From assembly GCA_029260215.1 (NCBI GenBank), contig JAJDDQ010000066.1, positions 62,001 to 126,000 on the forward strand: DNA of 64,000 nucleotides, written 5' to 3'. The notes beneath the pieces were generated by a model. The model ran no database searches. It was not told the origin of the DNA and saw only the letters and a program-made list of their open reading frames with translations. Shown in pieces: positions 8,705 through 17,350 of the stretch (the first letter of the stretch is position 1; the number at the start of each line of letters is the position of its first letter). Both the position numbers and the translations under genes were made by a program. The stretch comes from Phycisphaerae bacterium (GTDB taxonomy: Bacteria > Planctomycetota > Phycisphaerae > UBA1845).

Positions 8705-9463
8705 ATGGCAAGGGCCAAGAAACCACCGCCCGCCGGTGCCCCAGACTGGATGGTCACCTACGGCGACATGATGACGCTCCTGCTTTGCTTCTTCGTCATC
8801 CTCGTCTCCATGAGCGAAATCAAGAAGGACCAAAAATTCCAGGAAGTCATGGACTCCATCCGGGTAGCCTTCGGTTACGACGGCACGATCGGCGTCGTCC
8901 CAACCATCGCCAGCAGCAAGAACAGCCTTGTCGAGAAACTCAACCGCGTCGTTCTACCCGACTCCATCAGACACGACGGAGATTCCGACGAGGAAGGAAT
9001 CGACGGCCGGGTCTTTCGCGTTACCAACGTGCGCGAAGGCATCCGCCTGCAAATCGGTGGACGCATCAGCTTCAACAAATTCGAAGCCGTCCTGAAGCCC
9101 AAGGCTGTCACGCTCATTCGAAAGTTGGCGTCCAAGATCGTCGGCCAAAACACAGTCATTAACATTCGCGGTCACGCAACGCTCGAACCGATCCCGCCGG
9201 ACTCGCCGTACCGCGACGCGATGGAACTCTCCATGGCCCGAGCAAGAGCCGTCGCGGATGAGCTTCAGGACAGCGGCGTCAGGCCCGAAAGACTCCGTGT
9301 TATCGGAGTTGGAAACTACGAACCGCTGGTCTCGCAGGCCTACACAGAAGAGCGGATGTCGCTGAACCGTCGCGTCGAGATCATCGTGACCGAAGCCGTC
9401 ATGCACGACTACGCGGGACGACCGCAATACACCGAGGAAAGGCTGGACGAGAATGGCAGATAA
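8705..9463 (+). CDS. motB: Flagellar stator protein MotB
   Basis: 252 residues. One N-terminal membrane segment carries the essential ion-binding aspartate in TYGDMMTLLLCFF (Asp21), followed by a linker with the plug region and an OmpA/MotB peptidoglycan-binding domain at about residues 120-235 (INIRGHA, ELSMARARAVADEL, VGNYEPL, NRRVEI). This anchors the stator to the cell wall. Its 3' end overlaps fliL by 11 bases, suggesting coupling. Confidence 0.95.
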   Translation: MARAKKPPPAGAPDWMVTYGDMMTLLLCFFVILVSMSEIKKDQKFQEVMDSIRVAFGYDGTIGVVPTIASSKNSLVEKLNRVVLPDSIRHDGDSDEEGIDGRVFRVTNVREGIRLQIGGRISFNKFEAVLKPKAVTLIRKLASKIVGQNTVINIRGHATLEPIPPDSPYRDAMELSMARARAVADELQDSGVRPERLRVIGVGNYEPLVSQAYTEERMSLNRRVEIIVTEAVMHDYAGRPQYTEERLDENGR

Positions 9464-9995
9464 GAAAGAAGCCAAGAATAAGGCCGAGGAAGAGCACGCA
9501 CCCGAAGATTCCGGCAAGAAGGGCAAGCTCAAGACGATCATGATCGTCGCAGGCCTCATGCTCGGCGAAGGCGTTGGGCTTTTCGTGGTCATGAATCTCG
9601 TAGCCACCCCGCCCGATGCCGCCCTCGCCGCCGATGACGAAGCCGCAATGGACGATCCGCTGAACCTCGAAACCGAAGCCGAGCTTGAACTCTGTTCGGT
9701 CGATGCGTTCAACCGTCGCGAAGGCCGACTCTTTGTCTACCACATGCAGCTTTCCGTGATGGTGGACGCTGAAAACAAGGAAATCGTCGAAAAATTCGTC
9801 CGCGCAAGAACCGCCTCCATACGCGACCGGGTCCAACTCGTGATCCGGTCAGCCGAACCCGTCGAGCTGAACGACCCCACCCTCGACGCCCTCAAACGCC
9901 AAATTCGCAATGAGGTCAACAATCTGCTCGGCGGCAAGGAACTAATCAAGCAGGTTCTCATCGCAAAAATGCTGCAATCACGCACCAACCTTTGA
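9453..9995 (+). CDS. fliL: Flagellar basal-body-associated protein FliL
   Basis: 180 residues: a lysine and glutamate rich cytoplasmic tail, one membrane segment at about residues 28-46, an acidic linker and a periplasmic FliL domain (YHMQLSVMVDAENKEIVEKF, then ALKRQIRNEVNNLLGG). FliL assembles around the stator and stabilises it. Its position after motB fits. In most genomes fliM follows fliL; here a FliN-type gene follows after 55 bases. Confidence 0.87.
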   Translation: MADKKEAKNKAEEEHAPEDSGKKGKLKTIMIVAGLMLGEGVGLFVVMNLVATPPDAALAADDEAAMDDPLNLETEAELELCSVDAFNRREGRLFVYHMQLSVMVDAENKEIVEKFVRARTASIRDRVQLVIRSAEPVELNDPTLDALKRQIRNEVNNLLGGKELIKQVLIAKMLQSRTNL

Positions 9996-10050
9996 TTGGC
10001 GGCAGCAGGCACGATCCGCCGATACATTCGCACCAAAGGATCGCGCAACA

Positions 10051-11133
10051 ATGGCCGACGAAGCGCAAAACACAACACAACCGGAAGACGACAAGCCAGA
10101 TTCCGAACAGGAACAGGCCGGAGCAGCCCCGGACCCGTCGCCGGACGCGGAAGCAGCGGATCAAACCGCGCAAAATCCGCCGCCCGCCGACGAATCCGCC
10201 GAGACGCCAGCCGAGGTCTCCGAGAACGATCCCGGCACCGAGGCCGAGCAAACGCCCGCCCTCGACGCTGAAGCCGATTGCCCAGCCGAAGTCGATCTGC
10301 AACCCGCACAGGAAGCAACCGATACGCACGATACGCCCGATACGCCTGATACGCCCGAACCCGCCGAGACCGAGGCAACGGCCGAGCCACCGGCTCCTGC
10401 TGCGGCGGACGACGAACCCTTTACCGGGTTCAGCCAAGACGATATCGATGCACTCATTAATGCTGGTGCTACCGATCAAGCTGCCCCCGCCGACGCGCCA
10501 GGCGATCAAGGCGGCCTCTCGTCGCAGGACGAAATCGACGCACTGATGGCCGCCGGCTCTGCCGGTCAGGCCAATCCAGCCGGTGCGCAGGGCGATCTTT
10601 CCCAAGCGGCAATCGACGCTGCCATGTCAGGCGATCAAAGCAGCCTCTCGTCGCAGGACGAAATCGACGCGCTCATGGCTGGTGCTTCTGCGCAGACTCC
10701 GGATGCCTCCAGCCCGCCCGCCGATGAGCGACTCGACTCTTCCGGTCGCCCATTTGACGCGGAGGCCGCTGCAATGGCCGCCGCCATCGCGGAAGAGCAA
10801 AATGAAGCAAGTGCCGCGCCGCAACCGACTCCGGTGAACCTTCCGGATTTCGCAGCCGTCGACGCCGCACCCTCCGCCTACGACATTTCGCTGTTGCGCG
10901 ATGTGGATATGCGCGTGCAGATCGAGCTTGGCAGAACGCTCATGTACATCGAAGACGTTCTTAAACTTTGCGAGGGAAGTGTCGTCGAGCTGGACAACCT
11001 CGCCGGCGACCCTGTCGAGGTCATTGTCAACGGAAGAACTGTCGCCCGCGGCGAAGTGCTTGTCCTCAGCGACAGCTTCTGCGTGCGAATCAGCGAAATC
11101 ATCACGGGGCCGCAAAATGTCGCCAGCGCATAA
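10051..11133 (+). CDS. fliN: FliN-type motor switch protein with four EIDAL-like motifs
   Basis: 360 residues, far longer than E. coli FliN (137). AAAGGA at 10035-10040 precedes the ATG. Residues 1-125 are acidic low complexity rich in Ala, Glu, Asp and Pro. Four motifs resembling the FliM/FliY N-terminal CheY-binding peptide follow: SQDDIDALI at 128-136, SQDEIDALM at 158-166, SQAAIDAAM at 184-192 and SQDEIDALM at 201-209. The SpoA (FliN) domain occupies about 283-355 (DVDMRVQIELGRT, DPVEVIVNGRTVARGEV). Motifs 2 and 4 are also nearly identical in DNA (10501-10548 and 10630-10677), so they arose by recent duplication. No CheC-like or FliM middle domain is present. Role: C-ring component and probable CheY docking site (inference). 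Confidence 0.9.
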   Translation: MADEAQNTTQPEDDKPDSEQEQAGAAPDPSPDAEAADQTAQNPPPADESAETPAEVSENDPGTEAEQTPALDAEADCPAEVDLQPAQEATDTHDTPDTPDTPEPAETEATAEPPAPAAADDEPFTGFSQDDIDALINAGATDQAAPADAPGDQGGLSSQDEIDALMAAGSAGQANPAGAQGDLSQAAIDAAMSGDQSSLSSQDEIDALMAGASAQTPDASSPPADERLDSSGRPFDAEAAAMAAAIAEEQNEASAAPQPTPVNLPDFAAVDAAPSAYDISLLRDVDMRVQIELGRTLMYIEDVLKLCEGSVVELDNLAGDPVEVIVNGRTVARGEVLVLSDSFCVRISEIITGPQNVASA

Positions 11134-11242
11134 TCGATCAGCAGTAAAGCGCAAAGAAACGAAGACCGCATCCGCAAGGGGGCGCTCACTCGGGGCATCG
11201 ATCCCGAATTCAGTTGTTCTGTACCGAGGCAAGCAGACTAAA

Positions 11243-12019
11243 GTGCGAGCTTGCGCTGTGCCGCTGGGACATGCTTTGGCAATCGCCGCACTCCTCGCCT
11301 TCACCGGCTTCACGGTTGCCGAAACAACCGAATCCCCAAGCGTCCCCTTCGGCCCCGAAGCACCGCTCAGCGCCAACGCAGCCGTCGATTTAACACACGC
11401 GCAACCCACCGAAGACCAATCCGAAGCCACGCAAAGCGATTCACACCCAACCGCCGCTACGGGCGTCGCCATCCCCCGTCGCGAGCCGCATGCCGTGACC
11501 ACAGAAGTCGAAAAACCCTGGTATCGCAGCACATTCATCGCGCTGGGGGCTGTCGTCGTGCTCATCATCGCACTCGCATCGCTCGCCAAACGCTATGTCA
11601 TGCCCACACAGTCAACCGGTGCGGACGTGCTGCGCGTGCTCTGCCGAACAAGCCTCTCACCCAAACACACCGTCGCGCTCGTCCAGATAGGTCGCGGTTT
11701 CGCATTCGTCGGACTCGCACCGGAAGCAATGACGCTCCTGCGCACAGTAGTCGACGACGACGAGGCCGCCCTCCTGCGTAAACAATTTCGCCTTCAGCCG
11801 GAAGAAAAGAAAAGCCCGACCGAATTTGATCGCGCGCTCGCAGGCCGATCGCAACGAGAGGAGCCGCCCCTCGAAAGGCCGCTCACCGTCGGAGCCGAAG
11901 CCGATACGCCCGTGAACGAACCGCGGGAGGAAGTCAAAAACCTCCTCCACCGCCTCAGAGAATTCAAGCAGGCCTCAAAGCGGGACAAGCGGAGCAAGGC
12001 ACCATCTCGCGCTGCCTGA
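11243..12019 (+). CDS. fliO: Flagellar biosynthetic protein FliO
   Basis: 258 residues from GTG 11243, chosen because it gives a clean signal peptide (MRACAVPLGHALAIAALLA, cleavage after GFTVA) with GAGG 13 bases upstream. An in-frame ATG at 11117, overlapping the fliN stop by 17 bases, would add 42 residues and bury that signal. A single membrane segment (about residues 94-115, FIALGAVVVLIIALASL) is followed by the FliO domain with VLRVLCRTSLSPKHTVALVQ and GFAFVGLAPE. FliO helps FliP assemble in the export gate. Position directly before fliP agrees. Confidence 0.85.
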   Translation: MRACAVPLGHALAIAALLAFTGFTVAETTESPSVPFGPEAPLSANAAVDLTHAQPTEDQSEATQSDSHPTAATGVAIPRREPHAVTTEVEKPWYRSTFIALGAVVVLIIALASLAKRYVMPTQSTGADVLRVLCRTSLSPKHTVALVQIGRGFAFVGLAPEAMTLLRTVVDDDEAALLRKQFRLQPEEKKSPTEFDRALAGRSQREEPPLERPLTVGAEADTPVNEPREEVKNLLHRLREFKQASKRDKRSKAPSRAA

Positions 12020-12086
12020 TGATGTAACAAGTTACCGCTCGCCGCACCAAACAGAAACGGATCGCGCTAAGGAGTAGCGCTAGAAC

Positions 12087-12908
12087 ATGGAGCATGGACG
12101 CTCAAAACTCGCCCGCACACCAGCCATCGTCTTCACGCTGGTCGTCTTGCTCGCATCGTACGCGCATGCTCAGCCCGTACCGTTCGAAAACACATTCGAT
12201 ATCCCCGACGTGCGCGGCGTCCTGCCATCCGCCACAGATACCAAAGGCGTCAGCGTAACCCTTCAAATTCTCGTCCTCATGACCGTATTGACGCTCGTGC
12301 CGTCAATCCTCGTCATGACCACCTGCTTCACACGCATCCTCGTCGTCATGTCATTGCTGCGACAGGCGATGGCCACCCCGCAACTCCCGCCAGGCCAGGT
12401 TCTGCTCGGATTGTCTATGTTCCTGACGCTGCTCGTCATGACACCAACCTGGTCGAGAATCAACGAACAGGCCATTCAACCCTACTTCGCCAATGAAATG
12501 TCCCAACGAAGAGCGACAGACATCACCCTCGACCACATGCGCGCCTTCATGTTCAGACAGATCGATCGAAGTGGAAACTACGAAGACATCTACCTCTTCC
12601 AGGAATACTCAGCCGGAGCACCCATCGACCCCTCTCAACCGCTGATGCTCGACGACGTACCCTCGACCGTCCTCATTCCAGCATTCATTCTCAGCGAGCT
12701 GAAGACCGCGTTCATCATGGGCTTTCGTATATACCTGCCGTTCCTCGTTATAGATATGGTCATCGCATCCATCCTGATTTCAATGGGTATGATGATGCTC
12801 CCGCCGGTGCTCATCAGTCTCCCGTTCAAAATACTCTTGTTCGTCCTGGCCGACGGCTGGCACCTCATCGTGCAGACGCTGCTCTACAGCTTTGACAACA
12901 TGACATAA
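12087..12908 (+). CDS. fliP: Flagellar type III export gate protein FliP
   Basis: 273 residues with a cleavable-looking signal peptide ending at AHA (about residue 29), as known for FliP. Core membrane motifs are present: ILVLMTVLTLVPSILVMTTC, then FTRILVVMSLLRQA and PPGQVLLGLSMFLTLLVM, and the C-terminal pair ending FKILLFVLADGWHLI. AAGGAG at 12069-12074 lies upstream. FliP forms the pentameric core of the FliPQR gate. fliQ follows ten bases later. Confidence 0.96.
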   Translation: MEHGRSKLARTPAIVFTLVVLLASYAHAQPVPFENTFDIPDVRGVLPSATDTKGVSVTLQILVLMTVLTLVPSILVMTTCFTRILVVMSLLRQAMATPQLPPGQVLLGLSMFLTLLVMTPTWSRINEQAIQPYFANEMSQRRATDITLDHMRAFMFRQIDRSGNYEDIYLFQEYSAGAPIDPSQPLMLDDVPSTVLIPAFILSELKTAFIMGFRIYLPFLVIDMVIASILISMGMMMLPPVLISLPFKILLFVLADGWHLIVQTLLYSFDNMT

Positions 12909-12918
12909 GGAATACGCA

Positions 12919-13176
12919 ATGGACCTCGGAGCATCACTGGACATCGGACGCGCAGCCTTCTTCATGGCACTCTCAACCTCCGCGCCCATCCTCGTAATCG
13001 GGATGGTCGTCGGACTGACCATCTCAGTCATCCAGTCCGTCACACAGCTTCAGGAGCAAACACTCACCTTCGTGCCGAAAATCGCAGCCATGGTCATCGC
13101 AGCCGCCTACTTCATTCCCTGGATCGCGAACAGAATGCTCGCCTACGCACAGGAAATGTTCGGGTCGTTACCATAA
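12919..13176 (+). CDS. fliQ: Flagellar export gate protein FliQ
   Basis: 85 residues, two membrane helices (about 12-40 and 50-72) typical of FliQ, with APILVIGMVVGLTISVIQSV and QTLTFVPKIAAM. AAGGAA lies just before the ATG. FliQ packs around FliP and FliR in the export gate. Confidence 0.95.
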   Translation: MDLGASLDIGRAAFFMALSTSAPILVIGMVVGLTISVIQSVTQLQEQTLTFVPKIAAMVIAAAYFIPWIANRMLAYAQEMFGSLP

Positions 13177-13196
13177 CAAGCACTGAGGGGAAACAG

Positions 13197-13973
13197 TTGC
13201 CCACGATTGCCATCAATCTAAAATTCCTCCTCCCGCCGTTCCTGCTCGTACTGGTGCGCGTCAGCGGTCTCACTCTGTCCGCACCGATTTTCAGCAGCCC
13301 CGGCATTCCCAGGCATGTCAAAGTCGGGTTTGTATCCGTAATCTCACTAATGATCACCCCGATCGTTTTCCCGCTCATACCCATGCAGTTGACTCTGGGA
13401 ACAGTCGTCGCCGCCGTCGTCGGGGAGTTAATCATCGGACTCGTCCTCGGCCTCGGCGTCTCGCTCGTATTCCTCGGCGCCCGCGCGACCGGCGTCATCG
13501 TCGGGCAGCAAGCCGGACTTTCGCTGGGGCAGGTCCTAAACCCCATGCTCAACGAGAATTCCTCCATCATCGACCAGTTATTTTACCTCGTCACGCTCAT
13601 GGTCTTCCTCGCCGTCGGAGGGCACCGGACGCTCGTCGCGACCCTGCTCGATACCTTCCACGCAATCCCCCCCGCATCCTTCAAATTCAACGCATCATTG
13701 CCCACCGTGATCGAAACACTCATCACCAGCGCATTCCAATTGGCCATCAGAATGTCCGCCCCCACGCTCATAGCACTGTTCATGGCCACACTCACGATGG
13801 GCTTCGTGTCGCGAACCATCCCGCAGTTGAACATTCTCTCGGTCGGTTTCGCCGTGCGCGTATTCGTCGCCCTGACAGCCGCCGCCGTCGCGATGCCGTT
13901 CTCATTCGATCTCATAAACGGAGAATTCATCAAGACATTCGACCTGCTCCGAGAAGTATTCGGGCTGGATTGA
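13197..13973 (+). CDS. fliR: Flagellar export gate protein FliR
   Basis: 258 residues from a TTG start, six bases after a strong GAGGGG at 13185-13190. About six membrane segments; family motifs include RVSGLTLSAPIFSSPGIP and the GELIIGLVLGLGVSLVF segment, then GQQAGLSLGQVLNPMLNE. FliR completes the FliPQR core. The gene is separated from flhB by 108 bases containing a family A repeat. Confidence 0.95.
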   Translation: MPTIAINLKFLLPPFLLVLVRVSGLTLSAPIFSSPGIPRHVKVGFVSVISLMITPIVFPLIPMQLTLGTVVAAVVGELIIGLVLGLGVSLVFLGARATGVIVGQQAGLSLGQVLNPMLNENSSIIDQLFYLVTLMVFLAVGGHRTLVATLLDTFHAIPPASFKFNASLPTVIETLITSAFQLAIRMSAPTLIALFMATLTMGFVSRTIPQLNILSVGFAVRVFVALTAAAVAMPFSFDLINGEFIKTFDLLREVFGLD

Positions 13974-13997
13974 AGATAATTGGTATACGGGCCAGCG

Positions 13998-14023
13998 AGC
14001 CGCGAACTTCAGTTCGCGAGGAC
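13998..14023 (+). repeat. Palindromic repeat family A, copy 2
   Basis: A variant with AGCCGCGAACTTCAGTTCGC then GAGGAC. The G-to-A change in the left arm is matched by a C-to-T change in the right arm, so the hairpin is preserved. Lies between fliR and flhB, same orientation as copy 1. Confidence 0.8.
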
Positions 14024-14081
14024 GACAGAAGTAAAACTCACGTAATTCATCAATAGACGTTTGACAATACAGTAAGAAACA

Positions 14082-15164
14082 ATGGCAGAGGACACCGGAG
14101 ACAAAACAGAGGCCCCAACACCGCGCAGACGCATGGAGTCGCGCAACAAAGGCCAGATCGCACGCAGCCAGGATCTCAACGCAGCCGTCATGTTATTGGC
14201 TTCGTTCATGGGCCTGGCGCTCTTCGGCCCGCGCATCTGGGTGGACCTCATCGCGATCATGCACGAATCACTCGACGCCCGAGTGTACCCCGCACCCGAT
14301 CAGCCGATTGTCATCGGTATCGCCAACCTGAGACGCATAGGCATGGCACTCGCGCCGTTCTTCGGCACAGTCTTCATCGTTGGGCTGACCGTACTCTACG
14401 CACAGGTCGGCTGGCTTATCACATTCGACCCGCTTACCCCGAATCTGGGAAAACTCAATCCCGTGAACGGCTTCAAGCGACTCTTTTCGCCGCATTCACT
14501 CGTCCAGCTCGCGCAAAACATGCTCAAGTTGTTCCTCATTGTAGGCGTAGCCTGGCTCACCATTCGTTCCATGACTAGTCGCATCACCCACGCCTACGGC
14601 CTCGATTTTATCGCCGTCCTGCCCTTCGCCTCGGGCCTGGTCTTCAATCTCGGCGTACGTCTTCTCATCATACTGCTGCTGCTCGCCTTCATAGACTACA
14701 TCTACCAGCGCTACCGCCACGAAAAACAGCTCAAAATGACCAAAGAGGAAGTCAAAGAGGAAATGAAGCGTATGGAGGGCGACCCCGTCGTCAAACGCAG
14801 GCGTCGCGAAGTCCAAATGAAACTCGCCACCCAACGCGCTCGGACCGTCGTCCCTCAAGCCGACGTCATCGTCGCCAACCCCACACACTTTGCAGTCGCA
14901 CTCAAGTACGACGCCGAGACCATGATCGCGCCCAAAGTCATCGCCAAGGGCGTCGATTTCCTTGCCCTGAAAATCCGGGAAATAGCAGCCGAAGCCGGCG
15001 TCCCCGTCGTCGAAAAACCGCTGCTCGCACGATCACTATACGCCGAGGTCGACGTCGGCCAGGAGGTTCCCGAAAAATTCTACCGACTCGTCGCCGAAGT
15101 GTTGGCCTACGTCTTCGAAATGGCCAACGCAAACCTAAAACCAAGACCGGTACCCGTAGCATGA
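14082..15164 (+). CDS. flhB: Flagellar export switch protein FlhB
   Basis: 360 residues: N-terminal DKTEAPTPRRRMESRNKGQ, four membrane segments, and a cytoplasmic domain with the self-cleaving NPTH motif at residues 266-269. Cleavage between Asn and Pro lets FlhB change export specificity when FliK signals hook completion. Post-cleavage features FAVALKYD and APKVIAKGVDFLALKIREIA are intact, so the protein looks functional. Confidence 0.97.
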   Translation: MAEDTGDKTEAPTPRRRMESRNKGQIARSQDLNAAVMLLASFMGLALFGPRIWVDLIAIMHESLDARVYPAPDQPIVIGIANLRRIGMALAPFFGTVFIVGLTVLYAQVGWLITFDPLTPNLGKLNPVNGFKRLFSPHSLVQLAQNMLKLFLIVGVAWLTIRSMTSRITHAYGLDFIAVLPFASGLVFNLGVRLLIILLLLAFIDYIYQRYRHEKQLKMTKEEVKEEMKRMEGDPVVKRRRREVQMKLATQRARTVVPQADVIVANPTHFAVALKYDAETMIAPKVIAKGVDFLALKIREIAAEAGVPVVEKPLLARSLYAEVDVGQEVPEKFYRLVAEVLAYVFEMANANLKPRPVPVA

Positions 15165-15232
15165 AAATGTGTCCGAACCACTACAGTCGCAGAGTGGCTC
15201 ACTCAGAGCAAACGAAAGGCTGATCCACCCCA

Positions 15233-17350
15233 ATGCCCGCAATGGACCACGTCAAATCTCTGACTGAACTCAAGCCGATGGAACTGGCCAAGGTCATCGC
15301 CAAGCATTCATCCGCGTTGATCCCGGTATTCGCCCTCTGCCTCATCTTCGTCATGCTCGTCCCGCTCCCCCCGGCGCTCATGGACATCATGCTCGCCGCC
15401 AACATAGCCCTCGCCGCAGTCATCCTCCTCACGGTGATGTTCATGGGAGGACCACTGGAATTCTCCGCATTCCCGTCACTGCTGTTAGCCATGACGCTCT
15501 ACAGACTCGTACTCAACACCGCCACCACCCGACTCATCCTCACAAATGCCAAAGACGGACCAGCCGCAGCCGGAAATGTCATCAAGGTATTCGGGGAATT
15601 CGTCGCCGGAGGCGCCCTCATTGTCGGCGTCGTAATTTTCGCCATTATCATAATCATACAGTTCGTCGTCATCACCAAAGGCGCCACACGCATCGCCGAA
15701 GTCGCCGCCAGATTCACTCTCGACGGCATGCCCGGAAAGCAGATGGCCATCGACGCAGACCTCAACGCCGGCGTCATCACCGAACCCGAGGCACGACGCA
15801 GACGAGACGAGATCTCTCGCGAATCCGATTTCTACGGTGCAATGGACGGTGCCAGTAAATTCGTGCGCGGAGACGCCATAGCAGGACTCATCATCACCTT
15901 CATCAACATCCTCGGCGGTATCTACGTCGGCATGGTCGATGAAGGCATGGGCTTCATGAAAACGCTCGAGGTCTTCACCACCCTCACCATCGGAGACGGA
16001 CTCGTCTCACAGATTCCCGCGTTCATTGTCTCCATCGCCGCCGCACTCATCGTCACACGCTCCGCCTCAAAGCGAAATCTCGGCACCGAACTTATCGATC
16101 AACTCACCGGCCAACCCATCGCGCTCATTATGTGCGGCGTCTTCCTGCTGGTGCTCGCCGCCACACCATTGCCCAGCATCCCCCTGGTCAGCCTCGCCGC
16201 AGGCGTCGCCACCGTAGGCGCGGTCATCAACAAATCGCGAGGCCAAGCCGAAGAACGCCAAGAGCAAGTAGACAAGGAAAAAGCAAAACACGTCGAAAAG
16301 CCCGAACACCTCATCCTCCCCGACCCAATGGAGATCGAGGTCGGCTACGGTTTGATCCGGCTCGTCGATCGCAAGCAGGGCGGAGACCTCCTCGACCGCA
16401 TCACCAACATGCGCCGCCAAATGGCCCGGGAGCTCGGCGTCGTCGTGCCCGCCGTCCGCATCCGCGACAACATCGAACTATCGCCCAACGAGTACCGCAT
16501 CAAATTGCGCGGAAACAAAGTCGCCCAGGGAGAGGGCATGCCCGGACACCTGCTCGCCATCGACTCCGGCACCGTCTCAGAAAAAATCAACGGAATCGAA
16601 ACGCTCGAACCAGCGTTCGGCCTGCCCGCCATGTGGATCGAAGACGATCAACGCTCATTGGCCGAACAGCGCAATTACACCGTCGTCGAATCCTCCGCCG
16701 TTCTAGCCACCCATCTGACCGAAACCATCAAACGTTTCGCCGATGAGTTGCTCACCCGCGCCGAGGTCAACCGTCTTCTCGACACACTCCGCGAGCGCTC
16801 GCCGAAGCTCCTGGAAGAGTTGATTCCCATAGTCGTAAAACCAGGCGAGATTCAGAAAATCCTCCAGATGCTCCTACGCGAGCGCGTCCCCATCCGAGAT
16901 CTCGAAACCATCCTCGAAACGCTCGGCGACTGGTCCCCGCGTACCAAAGACCCCGACGTACTCATCGAATACGTCCGCGCAGCATTGGCCAGAACGATCT
17001 GCGAACTCTATCGCGCCAACGAGGGAGCCGTCGGCTGCGTAACACTCGACCCAAGTCTCGAGGAATTGGTCACCGCACACCTCGAAACCAACGAACGCGG
17101 CGTCTCATGGGCCATGCCCGCAGACACTCAGCAAAAAATCATAACCGCATTCCGCGAGGAAATAGACCGCGTCATCCCCGCCATGGCCGGCAGAACCCCC
17201 GTCATTCTCTGCGCCCCACGCGTAAGATTGTGGATTCGTCGCATGCTGGAGGGCATTCTGCCCCACGTCCCCGTCCTTTCCTACAGCGAAATCGTACGCG
17301 GAATAGAGGTCGAAACGAAAGGAATGGTGTGTTTACCCGATGAACATTAA
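15233..17350 (+). CDS. flhA: Flagellar export protein FlhA
   Basis: 705 residues. Seven to eight membrane segments occupy residues 25-325, including the FHIPEP-family core (FPSLLLAMTLYRLVLNTATT, then DGMPGKQMAIDADLNAG at about 163-179). The cytoplasmic ring domain from about 345 carries chaperone docking regions. A second ATG at 15242 is possible. It overlaps flhF by 11 bases. Confidence 0.97.
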   Translation: MPAMDHVKSLTELKPMELAKVIAKHSSALIPVFALCLIFVMLVPLPPALMDIMLAANIALAAVILLTVMFMGGPLEFSAFPSLLLAMTLYRLVLNTATTRLILTNAKDGPAAAGNVIKVFGEFVAGGALIVGVVIFAIIIIIQFVVITKGATRIAEVAARFTLDGMPGKQMAIDADLNAGVITEPEARRRRDEISRESDFYGAMDGASKFVRGDAIAGLIITFINILGGIYVGMVDEGMGFMKTLEVFTTLTIGDGLVSQIPAFIVSIAAALIVTRSASKRNLGTELIDQLTGQPIALIMCGVFLLVLAATPLPSIPLVSLAAGVATVGAVINKSRGQAEERQEQVDKEKAKHVEKPEHLILPDPMEIEVGYGLIRLVDRKQGGDLLDRITNMRRQMARELGVVVPAVRIRDNIELSPNEYRIKLRGNKVAQGEGMPGHLLAIDSGTVSEKINGIETLEPAFGLPAMWIEDDQRSLAEQRNYTVVESSAVLATHLTETIKRFADELLTRAEVNRLLDTLRERSPKLLEELIPIVVKPGEIQKILQMLLRERVPIRDLETILETLGDWSPRTKDPDVLIEYVRAALARTICELYRANEGAVGCVTLDPSLEELVTAHLETNERGVSWAMPADTQQKIITAFREEIDRVIPAMAGRTPVILCAPRVRLWIRRMLEGILPHVPVLSYSEIVRGIEVETKGMVCLPDEH

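Noticed and set aside
10901-12019. FliO reading of 372 codons from 10901
   Set aside because: The first 70 codons overlap the SpoA domain of FliN in another frame; starts at 11117 or 11243 are more sensible.
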